Below, piece by piece: positions 1-5,645 of a stretch of DNA of 7,510 nucleotides; the stretch's first letter is position 1; each line of letters opens with the position of its first letter. A model generated the notes under the pieces. It did not search any database. It saw only the letters and a list, made by a program, of their open reading frames with translations, and had not been told where the DNA came from. The translations under genes and the position numbers were made by a program. The stretch covers positions 1 to 7,510 of the forward strand of contig JAHWHT010000053.1 in NCBI GenBank assembly GCA_019323135.1, given 5' to 3'. This DNA comes from Candidatus Woesearchaeota archaeon (GTDB taxonomy: Archaea; Nanobdellota; Nanobdellia; Woesearchaeales; ARS49).

Positions 1-467
1 AACAAGACAGGTATTGCTTCTCTTGTGATTCCGCCAGTTCTTGTCAAAACCCCTATCTTTTTCCCCAAGTCATATGCTATTGTAAATTCATTCATTGTTC
101 CTATTCTTCCGCCAATTATTATCGCTGCATCTGCATCTGCCACAGAACTTACATTTCTGTATTTTAAGCAAACTCTTTTGTTTTCAGCATGTTTATAGTC
201 TGCAGGAACAAAAACAAAGTCTGTGAATCCTTTGGTAGGCATTTTGTATTTCTCAACGTGTTCCTCTAGTGTTGTTGCAGGAGAATACGCAATACACTCT
301 CCATTCATTTCATGCGCACCAAGAACTGTTTCATTAGGCAGACCCAAGCACCCTCCAGTTATTATCACATGCCCTCTTTGAGCTATTTGTTTTCCTAATT
401 CTCTTGCTTTGCCTGAAATATCTGAGGAAATATCCCCTGCAGCACTTCCATATATTCCTATTTTCAT
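1..467 (-). CDS. LOG/SLOG-family Rossmann nucleotide-binding protein, C-terminus cut by the window edge
   Basis: The minus strand is open from an ATG at 467-465 to the left edge, giving 155 residues plus two bases with no stop. It starts MKIGIYGSAAGD, a first strand and glycine loop typical of a Rossmann-like nucleotide-binding fold. RGHVIITGGCLGLP follows at about residues 31-44, and IIIGGRIGTMNE at about 117-127. The last matches the PGGxGTxxE signature of LOG/'lysine decarboxylase-like' proteins, with Ile in place of Pro and Arg after GG. An Arg-Asn pair (YRN, about 103-105) just before this motif is also typical of that group. Family members include phosphoribohydrolases that cleave nucleoside 5'-monophosphates, and many of unknown substrate, so only the fold and a nucleotide-related role are claimed. 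GGTGAT at 476-471, three bases before the ATG, supports the start. It is transcribed divergently from the gene at 580. The missing C-terminus is probably short. Confidence 0.82.
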   Translation of the reverse strand, partial: MKIGIYGSAAGDISSDISGKARELGKQIAQRGHVIITGGCLGLPNETVLGAHEMNGECIAYSPATTLEEHVEKYKMPTKGFTDFVFVPADYKHAENKRVCLKYRNVSSVADADAAIIIGGRIGTMNEFTIAYDLGKKIGVLTRTGGITREAIPVL

Positions 468-470
468 TTT

Positions 471-476
471 ATCACC
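471..476 (-). promoter_or_regulatory. Shine-Dalgarno of the LOG-family gene
   Basis: The minus strand reads GGTGAT three bases before the ATG at 467. This pairs with the anti-SD end of archaeal 16S rRNA (GGTGA core) and fixes the start. Spacing is slightly short. Confidence 0.6.
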
Positions 477-568
477 AGAGATAAAAGTCAGGTTGTTTTT
501 CTTAAACATTAGTTGTAGATTGTTCATCAACAACGGTTTAAATTAAAAACAAGGTTTCTCAAATCAAT

Positions 569-574
569 GGAGGT
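569..574 (+). promoter_or_regulatory. Strong Shine-Dalgarno of the four-repeat protein gene
   Basis: GGAGGT lies five bases before the ATG at 580. It is the only full-strength GGAGGT site in front of a gene here, and it decides the start at 580 over the later ATG at residue 31. Confidence 0.75.
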
Positions 575-579
575 AAAAT

Positions 580-1716
580 ATGGGAAATGGATTAAATTAT
601 CTGGGAAGTGCTGCAAGAACCGGTCCTGGTGCTTGTGGTGATATTGAGCCGTCTGTTGAATTCTATGCCATGAACAATGCAATTTTCATGAAAGAATACG
701 CAGGATATGAAGGAGAATACCAAGAACAAAAAAAGTTGATATATCTGCACACAGATTTAGGTCCTGTTGAAATGCGAAGCATAGTGAAAAAACTTGATTT
801 TGATACAATCACAACACTTATTCAAGATATGGCTTGCCGCAAAGAAGATTTCGAGCATCTGCCGCCCACAGCATATGATCTAGAATTATTTCTGATTAAA
901 GCAAGTTTAAAACTAGAAGAAAAAATAGAATTTTACAGAAGAAAAAATGTTAATCCTGGAAAGTATGAAGGAACATTTTTCAGCGGTAAAATATATTTTC
1001 ACAATACTTCTAATCCTGACATGATTAAAAAATATTCCGGGGCATTGCTTGAATGGAATGAAAAAAGTTTTAGGAAATTTGTCAAAAGTTTAGATTTTAA
1101 AGAGCTTTCAATAGCATTGGATGATATTTCTTCAAAAGATTATTTTGAGTCGGTATGTTTACCTATGCCAAATAAAAAGATTCATAACAAAATAATTATT
1201 TCTTCTGAATATTCTTCTGAATGTTATTCATTTCAAGAATGGGGACCACAAATTGTGATGTCATATAATCCGCAACCGTCAGCAGATAAAACTACTTTTG
1301 CACCAAACAGTATTAATTATATCTATTCTGGAAATTTACCTTCAGAACAATTTATGCAGATTGCAAATAAATTAGACTTTACAGAAGCAAAAATTCTTTT
1401 CAATGACTGGACCCTTCCCCCAAAATTCGGAGAGTGTTACATACCAGAACCTAATCCCAAGAAATTCGTCTTAGCATATCATAAAGAAAGCAGTGACAAC
1501 AGACGCATTGATATTTTCGACTCAAGAGGCTGGAGAAATCGTTTATTTTTCAAAGAATATCCAGAGCCAAATAAGCTAAAAGTATGTACTAGTGAAATAA
1601 CATCACTACTTCATCCAATGTATAATAAAAGTTTGTTCAAGAAGCTAAACCTGGATGAATTATGCGCATTACTAAATGACCTCCAAAAAATTCATGAAAA
1701 TGAATGGAAAATATGA
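580..1716 (+). CDS. Uncharacterised protein of four degenerate ~95-residue repeats
   Basis: I do not recognise a family for this 378-residue, probably cytosolic protein; no signal peptide or membrane segment is visible. It has clear internal periodicity. A helix-like motif of the form hhKxLDFxEhxxLhxDh occurs four times: KKLDFDTITTLIQDM (70-84), KSLDFKELSIALDDI (169-183), NKLDFTEAKILFNDW (263-277) and KKLNLDELCALLNDL (354-368). The LDF/LNL cores are 99, 94 and 91 residues apart. Each motif is preceded by a variable, aromatic-rich, beta-like stretch (for example IYFHNTSN at 138-145, INYIYSGNLP at 245-254 and FVLAYHKESS at 296-305), so each unit looks like a strand-rich half followed by a helix. 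The first ~25 residues are Gly/Ala-rich and lie outside the repeats. The start is fixed by GGAGGT at 569-574. The end overlaps the longest reading of the next gene. Function is unknown; a binding or scaffold role is only a guess. Confidence 0.8.
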   Translation: MGNGLNYLGSAARTGPGACGDIEPSVEFYAMNNAIFMKEYAGYEGEYQEQKKLIYLHTDLGPVEMRSIVKKLDFDTITTLIQDMACRKEDFEHLPPTAYDLELFLIKASLKLEEKIEFYRRKNVNPGKYEGTFFSGKIYFHNTSNPDMIKKYSGALLEWNEKSFRKFVKSLDFKELSIALDDISSKDYFESVCLPMPNKKIHNKIIISSEYSSECYSFQEWGPQIVMSYNPQPSADKTTFAPNSINYIYSGNLPSEQFMQIANKLDFTEAKILFNDWTLPPKFGECYIPEPNPKKFVLAYHKESSDNRRIDIFDSRGWRNRLFFKEYPEPNKLKVCTSEITSLLHPMYNKSLFKKLNLDELCALLNDLQKIHENEWKI

Positions 1717-1730
1717 AATTACAATAACCT

Positions 1731-1738
1731 TTAATAAT
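1731..1738 (+). promoter_or_regulatory. Candidate box A for a leaderless zinc-ribbon transcript
   Basis: TTTAATAA is centred about 26 bases before the ATG at 1760, where an archaeal TATA element would place a leaderless start. It lies just after the previous stop codon at 1714-1716. The match is modest in AT-rich DNA. Confidence 0.3.
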
Positions 1739-1759
1739 CCAAACATATTACCCAACATC

Positions 1760-1960
1760 ATGGAAAACTTCATAAAAATCTGTCCAAAATGCGGCTCAAT
1801 TGACGTAAAAGAAGAGCTAGATAACCCTGCAAAAGTTCGGTTTGGAGCACCGTTGGATCTTACCTGCCAGGCGTGTGGGTTTAAAGCAAAAATTTTCCCA
1901 GAAGTCAAAGAAGAAGATATCGAAACTTTCAGGAAAAAGCTTAAAAAGGAAGACAATTAA
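1760..1960 (+). CDS. Small four-cysteine zinc-ribbon protein
   Basis: From the ATG at 1760 this is 66 residues: MENFIKICPKCGSIDV, then a linker, then LTCQACGFKAKIFPEV and a charged lysine/glutamate tail. Two CxxC knuckles (Cys8/Cys11 and Cys36/Cys39) about 25 residues apart make a single zinc ribbon. This is a layout often met in short archaeal proteins whose first CPKCGS lies just after the start and whose second knuckle is followed by FPEV. The reading frame stays open upstream to ATG codons at 1676, 1694 and 1700, which would give up to 94 residues and overlap the preceding gene. I prefer 1760 because none of the upstream starts has a Shine-Dalgarno, the family is short, and TTTAATAA at 1731-1738 sits about 26 bases ahead as a leaderless box A. 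Nucleic-acid or protein binding is likely, but the partner is unknown. The membrane-protein gene follows after 9 bases. Confidence 0.75.
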   Translation: MENFIKICPKCGSIDVKEELDNPAKVRFGAPLDLTCQACGFKAKIFPEVKEEDIETFRKKLKKEDN

Positions 1961-1969
1961 AACAAGTAT

Positions 1970-2410
1970 ATGAATAAAAAAATTGGCACAAAATTCGCCC
2001 TTGCATTAGGCCTGGGCATTCTAGCATTAGTTTTAGGTGTAGGCATGCTTTTTTTCAAAATAGAAGGGTCGCCTTGGAGTGGAATGAGCGTAATTATATT
2101 AGGAATGATATTCACTATTTTAGCTATATTTTTATACAAAAGACAAGGCAAAAAGCATGAAATTGACTACAGAACTCTATTTACAATGGGTTTAATTTTC
2201 TTTGCTATTGGAATGTCAACAAATAATCCAGGTATGTGGGGATTAGGTCTGATTTTCTTTGCAGTAGGATTAGTCAATAGAAAGAAGTGGAAAAAGCAGA
2301 GAACCTGGTCTGAAATGTCTAAATCAGAAAAAAACATAAAGATTGCAATTTTAATTGCTTTAGGAGTATTAGTGTTTGTAGGATTTATGTTTTTTCTTTT
2401 AGCTATGTAA
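1970..2410 (+). CDS. Small multi-pass membrane protein, function unknown
   Basis: The 146-residue product is dominated by hydrophobic segments. Likely membrane helices are residues 8-29, 36-56, about 69-82, about 87-103 and 123-145. The middle two are short and separated by a STNNPGMWG turn, so a re-entrant hairpin is possible. Basic loops (YKRQGKKHE at 56-64 and NRKKWKKQR at 103-111) should face the cytoplasm by the positive-inside rule. No catalytic or transport motif is visible and I do not assign a family. The start has no Shine-Dalgarno. TTAAAAA at 1941-1947, centred 26 bases upstream inside the zinc-ribbon gene, could drive a leaderless transcript; alternatively it is co-transcribed with the zinc-ribbon gene, 9 bases upstream. 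Its TAA stop directly touches the stop codon of the convergent cyclase gene. Confidence 0.75.
   Translation: MNKKIGTKFALALGLGILALVLGVGMLFFKIEGSPWSGMSVIILGMIFTILAIFLYKRQGKKHEIDYRTLFTMGLIFFAIGMSTNNPGMWGLGLIFFAVGLVNRKKWKKQRTWSEMSKSEKNIKIAILIALGVLVFVGFMFFLLAM
2389..2400 (+). terminator. Possible oligo-T terminator inside the last codons of the membrane-protein gene
   Basis: The plus strand reads GTTTTTTCTTTT over the Phe-Phe-Leu-Leu codons shortly before the TAA at 2408-2410. Archaeal RNA polymerase can terminate at T-rich tracts without a hairpin. There is no intergenic space before the convergent gene, so a signal here is plausible. Hydrophobic codons are T-rich anyway, so the evidence is weak. 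Confidence 0.25.
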
Positions 2411-4324
2411 TTATTTACTCTTCATTACCCAAACTCCATCCCAATCTTTTGAAGGAGCATTCTTCTTAAATTCTTTACATCGTTTGATAAACTCTTTTGA
2501 TGCAAAATCATTTACTTTCTCAAACTCTTTGATCGCCTTATCCCATTTTTTATCTAAATAAAGCTTTAATCCAGTTTCATATGATATAATCTTGTTAGAA
2601 TCATGTTCTTCTTTAGCTCTACACACTAATTCATAGATTGTAATTGGTTTTTTCTTTCCTTTTACTCTAACTAAATCAAGTTTCCTAAACACAAACTTAC
2701 CTTTAACTGCTTTTTTCGTGCTCTCGCTTGCAATAATCCAAACTCTATAAGATTTTGTCAAGCCTTCAAGACGTGAACCTAAATTAATAGTGTCTCCCAT
2801 TGCAGTGTAATCAAATCTTTCATAAGAACCCATGTTTCCTATTACTGCATGGCCTGTATTAAGGCCAATTCCAATATTTATCTCTGGAAACTTTTCTTTA
2901 GCCCATTTTTTCTGCAGTTCTCCTAATTTAGTCATCATATCTAAAGAAGTATTGCAGGCCATCTCTGCATGGTTTGGCTGCACTAATGGAGCTCCCCAGA
3001 ATGCCATGATTGCATCCCCAATATATTTGTCAACAACGCCTGAATGCTTCATTACAATATCTGTCATTGCAGTAAGATATTCATTAAGAACATGAACAAG
3101 TTTTTCTGGTGTTAATTTTTCAGATATGGTTGTAAATCCGCGAATGTCAGAGAAAAACACAGTTATCTCTTTTCGAGCACCCCCTAATTTAAGTTTAGAA
3201 GGGTCTTTCATTAGCTCATCTACGACTGCAGGAGCAACATATTTTGAAAAAGCTCCTCTTGTCTTCTGCCGCTCTTTTTTCTCGCTGTAATAGAAAAATA
3301 CAGTCTCAGCAGTGTAAGTCACAATGACTGCTAAAGGAATATAAACAAGATTCAGGAGTATTCCATACTCAAACATGTAAATCGTAAAAAACAAGTAGCC
3401 AATAATTAGAATCGGAGCTGCAATTGTCGCACCAGCTATCCTAAATCGATAAATAACTAAAGCAAGTAAGAAAGACAGTGCAAGCATAAGTAAAATAGTA
3501 GACCATTTACCCTGCTCACCTAAATAGTCCTTGTTAATCATTGTCTGTATTGTGTTTGCGTGTATCTCTACTCCAGGCATTGCCTTTCCATCAGAAGTAG
3601 GAACAAAATAATCATCATGCATATCTGGGCTAGTTGCTCCAATCAAAACTAGTTTGTCTTTAAACTCTGAAGAATTCACGCGTCCACTATAAACATCTGC
3701 AAAAGAATAATACTTAAAACTTCCAGGAACACCAACAAAATTAACTAAAAATCGTGAAGGATTCTTCTCAAAATCTTTTCGCCAGTATAATTTATACAAA
3801 ACTTGTGCAAAAGCAGAATGTTCAATACTCACATCCATATTTACTGCGCGAGTAACACCATCTTTATCAGTTACAATATTAACATAGCCAGTCTGTGCAG
3901 AATCTAATTCTTTAACTGGTTCAAGCATTCGTTTGCCAACAATTTTATCATTTTCTCTTGCAAATGAAGTAAATTCTATTGGAATTACCACTTTTTCACT
4001 TAATACCGCACCAAATGCAGCATCTTGTTCAGGCGTAGAAGCCTCAAAAAAAGCAACATCTATCCCAATTGCTTTGCTGGAATTTAAATTCTCAACTGTT
4101 TTTGCAAACACATCCCTATCCCATGGCCATCTTCCAATTTCTTGTAAACTATCATCATCTATCGCAACAATAACTATGCCGTCTAAAGCAGTTTTTCCAC
4201 CATAAAGATTATCACTTAATTTCAATTGAATATTAGAAAAAAGTCCTAGAAATAACATCAAAGATAAAATAAAAGAACAAATTACTGCAATTAGTATGCA
4301 GTTTTTTATTTTTATTTGAGTCAT
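2411..4324 (-). CDS. CHASE2-domain class III adenylyl cyclase, membrane-bound
   Basis: This 637-residue protein should convert ATP to cAMP in response to an external signal. Order: membrane helix 7-29; extracytoplasmic CHASE2 sensor about 30-270 (including GIVIVAIDDDSL and IGRWPWDRDVFA); three membrane helices at about 274-294, 297-319 and 322-346; class III cyclase domain about 380-568; helical TPR-like tail about 580-620 ending DWDGVWVMKSK, an ending I associate with bacterial CHASE2 cyclases. By alignment to known cyclases the metal aspartates are D393 (FSDIRGFT) and D437 (KYIGDAIMAFWGAP). The adenine-selecting pair is K433 and T507, and the transition-state residues are N514 and R518 in the GDTINLGSRLE stretch. 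A Lys/Thr pair indicates ATP rather than GTP and the class IIIb subgroup. Nothing is missing, so it should be active. Its ATG overlaps the stop of the FecR-domain gene as ATGA (4321-4324), implying coupled translation. Class III cyclases of this design are mainly bacterial, so transfer is likely. Confidence 0.95.
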   Translation of the reverse strand: MTQIKIKNCILIAVICSFILSLMLFLGLFSNIQLKLSDNLYGGKTALDGIVIVAIDDDSLQEIGRWPWDRDVFAKTVENLNSSKAIGIDVAFFEASTPEQDAAFGAVLSEKVVIPIEFTSFARENDKIVGKRMLEPVKELDSAQTGYVNIVTDKDGVTRAVNMDVSIEHSAFAQVLYKLYWRKDFEKNPSRFLVNFVGVPGSFKYYSFADVYSGRVNSSEFKDKLVLIGATSPDMHDDYFVPTSDGKAMPGVEIHANTIQTMINKDYLGEQGKWSTILLMLALSFLLALVIYRFRIAGATIAAPILIIGYLFFTIYMFEYGILLNLVYIPLAVIVTYTAETVFFYYSEKKERQKTRGAFSKYVAPAVVDELMKDPSKLKLGGARKEITVFFSDIRGFTTISEKLTPEKLVHVLNEYLTAMTDIVMKHSGVVDKYIGDAIMAFWGAPLVQPNHAEMACNTSLDMMTKLGELQKKWAKEKFPEINIGIGLNTGHAVIGNMGSYERFDYTAMGDTINLGSRLEGLTKSYRVWIIASESTKKAVKGKFVFRKLDLVRVKGKKKPITIYELVCRAKEEHDSNKIISYETGLKLYLDKKWDKAIKEFEKVNDFASKEFIKRCKEFKKNAPSKDWDGVWVMKSK

Positions 4325-5163
4325 TTATTTTCCATCAGTTTATTTTGTTTGATGATTTCTTCTGTGAATTCTTTTATTTTGTCCACAGATTTAAGCTTTA
4401 CTGGAGATTGTTCTGCTAATTCATCAAGGTTGTATTCTCCTCTATCTGCTTTCTCCAGGTGCTCTTTTATGTCTGCTTCTGAGATACCATATTGCTTCTG
4501 AAGTTGTTTTGCCAAGACAGGATGTTTTTCAACTTCTCTTAATCTTAAAACTTTCAAGACATTAATAGTCATTCCTCTATTACTCAATATTCTATTCCAA
4601 TCTTCTTCAGTCATATCTTCAATAACTATCTGGCCATCTCTGATTACTGCTTTTTTCCCGCCTTTTATTATTAATTTCTCGCCGTTAAACTCTACTTCAA
4701 CTTCTCCCTCTCCAACAAGTATAGAATCCATGTTCACTTCAAAGTCTGTTCCTCTCACTGTTGCCACAGTTGTCGGCGTCTCTACACTAAATTCCTCTAC
4801 TCCTGCTAGATCTGTGAATTTGTTCCATGTTGAACCGCTTGCCTGCTCTATTTTTGCATTTGATTTTGCAAGATTACTTACACTTAATTCTGTCTCTGGA
4901 GCCATATTAATTATGATGCTTTCATGCAAGACTACAGATGCTTCTGAATTTGCTAATGTCTTTACACTGTCTTTTTCACTCAAGTCCATGCCATCAGTTG
5001 CTCCTATCCATCCGGTTCCAGAGTTTACCTGAACATCTCCTTGATGTATTGTCAAGAAAGCTTTTACAGTTGTGCTTCCAGTAATTGTAAAATATCCTAC
5101 TGCTGCCAATATAACTACTACAGCTATTATTCCTATTATTGCATACTTTAGATTTTTTCCCAA
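4321..5163 (-). CDS. Membrane-anchored FecR-domain protein
   Basis: The 280-residue product has a short lysine-bearing N-terminus and one hydrophobic helix (about 7-29), with no lipobox cysteine, so it is probably an N-in anchor with the rest outside. Residues ~40-183 form a FecR domain: GDVQVNSGTGW (42-52), VKTLANSEASVVL, ASGSTWNKF (108-116) and the hallmark ETPTTVATVRGTDFEV (128-143), then VGEGEVEVEF. The last ~95 residues are charged and helical, with no family I recognise. In bacteria, FecR domains relay envelope signals, often to sigma-factor systems. Here no sigma pathway is expected, and the coupled partner is the CHASE2 cyclase, whose sensor domain lies on the same side of the membrane. 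The start is a TTG at 5163-5161. GGGGTGA (5176-5170) six bases upstream supports it, and the next Met is residue 59, inside the domain. Its own TATA box lies at 5217-5209. Confidence 0.93.
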   Translation of the reverse strand: MGKNLKYAIIGIIAVVVILAAVGYFTITGSTTVKAFLTIHQGDVQVNSGTGWIGATDGMDLSEKDSVKTLANSEASVVLHESIIINMAPETELSVSNLAKSNAKIEQASGSTWNKFTDLAGVEEFSVETPTTVATVRGTDFEVNMDSILVGEGEVEVEFNGEKLIIKGGKKAVIRDGQIVIEDMTEEDWNRILSNRGMTINVLKVLRLREVEKHPVLAKQLQKQYGISEADIKEHLEKADRGEYNLDELAEQSPVKLKSVDKIKEFTEEIIKQNKLMENK

Positions 5164-5169
5164 ATTGAT

Positions 5170-5176
5170 TCACCCC
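5170..5176 (-). promoter_or_regulatory. Strong Shine-Dalgarno fixing a TTG start for the FecR-domain gene
   Basis: The minus strand reads GGGGTGA, then six bases, then TTG. No ATG or GTG is available near the N-terminal membrane helix, so this site decides the unusual start. Confidence 0.75.
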
Positions 5177-5179
5177 GAT

Positions 5180-5198
5180 AAGATAATAGAACTATCTT
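5180..5198 (-). promoter_or_regulatory. Inverted repeat over the predicted transcription start of the FecR/cyclase operon
   Basis: AAGATA (5180-5185) and TATCTT (5193-5198) are perfect inverted arms around a 7-base centre. An inner ATAG-AA-CTA(T) partly nests in the same bases. It lies between the TATA box (5217-5209) and the Shine-Dalgarno (5176-5170), right where transcription should begin near 5187. A repressor or activator could bind here. Six-base AT-rich arms can also arise by chance. Confidence 0.3.
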
Positions 5199-5208
5199 GA
5201 ATTATTTC

Positions 5209-5217
5209 ATATATAAA
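5209..5217 (-). promoter_or_regulatory. Box A (TATA) promoter of the FecR/cyclase operon
   Basis: The minus strand reads TTTATATAT, a near-ideal archaeal TATA box, in the 62-base gap after the preceding gene. Start of transcription is expected near 5187, leaving a leader of about 24 bases that includes the Shine-Dalgarno. This argues the two-gene operon is transcribed independently of the genes before it. Confidence 0.6.
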
Positions 5218-5225
5218 TGCATCGC

Positions 5226-5603
5226 TTATTCAGTTTCAGAAGTTTCAGGTTGTACTATCAGGGGTTTTTTATCAAACCATCCCTGTCCATTTTCTATTGC
5301 ATCTTCAAGACCTTCTGCATTTTCAGGGATTTGAAATACTGCAAGGCCTGAACCGCCATAATATCCTTTTGCTTTATCAAACAGCGTGTCGCCATCTGCA
5401 CTCTGCCCGCACATTGTTCCTTTTTGATATGCCACAAAAGTATTTGGTTCATATTGGCCTAATACACCTTTCTGAAAATCCTGCTTAAAGCAAGGCCCAT
5501 TAGCTCTGTAAGATGCTCCTCGTTCTGGCTGCATCGCAAGAGCTCCATGACTTAGAATGAACTCTGTTAGTTCAATAACTCGTATATTAATTTGTTCTCC
5601 CAT
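5226..5603 (-). CDS. Uncharacterised 125-residue soluble protein, weakly DUF5678-like
   Basis: No membrane segment or signal peptide is visible; the protein looks cytosolic and acidic at its C-terminus (PETSETE). The N-terminal ~45 residues include a short helix (IRVIELTEFILSHGAL) and a Cys-containing stretch. The centre, about 50-93, reads as YEPNTFVAYQKGTMCGQSAD, then a helix (LFDKAKGYY), then GLAVFQIPE. That strand-strand-helix-strand order, with 'VAY..GtmcGqs.D...l..KA.....' ending in an 'iP' strand, resembles small archaeal/bacterial DUF5678 proteins, whose role is unknown. This is a pattern impression, not a confirmed match. Two cysteines (38 and 65) do not make a metal site on their own. 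The ATG at 5603 has no Shine-Dalgarno but a TATA box is centred 25 bases upstream, so the message is probably leaderless. The following FecR operon has its own promoter. Confidence 0.7.
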   Translation of the reverse strand: MGEQINIRVIELTEFILSHGALAMQPERGASYRANGPCFKQDFQKGVLGQYEPNTFVAYQKGTMCGQSADGDTLFDKAKGYYGGSGLAVFQIPENAEGLEDAIENGQGWFDKKPLIVQPETSETE

Positions 5604-5623
5604 ATTTTCAAGAAAATGTACAG

Positions 5624-5632
5624 TATATTTAA
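5624..5632 (-). promoter_or_regulatory. Box A of a leaderless transcript for the 125-residue protein
   Basis: TTAAATATA on the minus strand is centred 25 bases before the ATG at 5603. Transcription should start at or next to the A of the start codon. No Shine-Dalgarno is present, which fits leaderless translation. Confidence 0.55.
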
Positions 5633-5645
5633 GCTTTTCTTTACT

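Larger units (their letters stand above)
468..579. promoter_or_regulatory. Divergent promoter region between the LOG-family gene and the four-repeat protein gene
   Basis: This 112-base gap must hold promoters for both outward-facing genes. On the plus strand TTTAAATTA at 537-545 is a reasonable archaeal box A. It would place transcription start near 565, just before the GGAGGT at 569-574. On the minus strand the best candidate is TTTAAG-AAA around 506-498, about 25-30 bases before the likely start. A short inverted repeat, TTGTT-CATC-AACAA at 520-533, sits directly upstream of the plus-strand TATA box, where a regulator could bind. With 5-base arms in AT-rich DNA it may be chance. Confidence 0.5.

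Noticed and set aside
520..533. TTGTT-CATC-AACAA palindrome as a firm operator
   Set aside because: Five-base arms in AT-rich intergenic DNA are expected by chance; kept only as a remark in the divergent promoter entry.
1672..1956. 94-residue open frame antisense to the zinc-ribbon gene
   Set aside because: It mirrors the coding strand almost exactly. The sense frame has two CxxC knuckles and a recognisable ending, while the antisense product is Ser/Phe-rich without motifs.
1957..2151. 64-residue open frame antisense to the membrane-protein gene
   Set aside because: It is the shadow of hydrophobic codons, with no initiation signal; the plus-strand gene has the better context.
3933..4205. 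90-residue open frame antisense to the CHASE2 region
   Set aside because: It lies wholly inside a well-supported gene, has no promoter or Shine-Dalgarno and no domain.
4321..5163. FecR protein as part of an iron-citrate sigma-regulator system
   Set aside because: No sigma factor, TonB receptor or iron-transport gene is nearby, and an archaeal host would lack sigma factors. The coupled partner is a cyclase.
5297..5488. 63-residue open frame antisense to the 125-residue protein
   Set aside because: No promoter or ribosome site, and fully inside a gene with a good TATA box.
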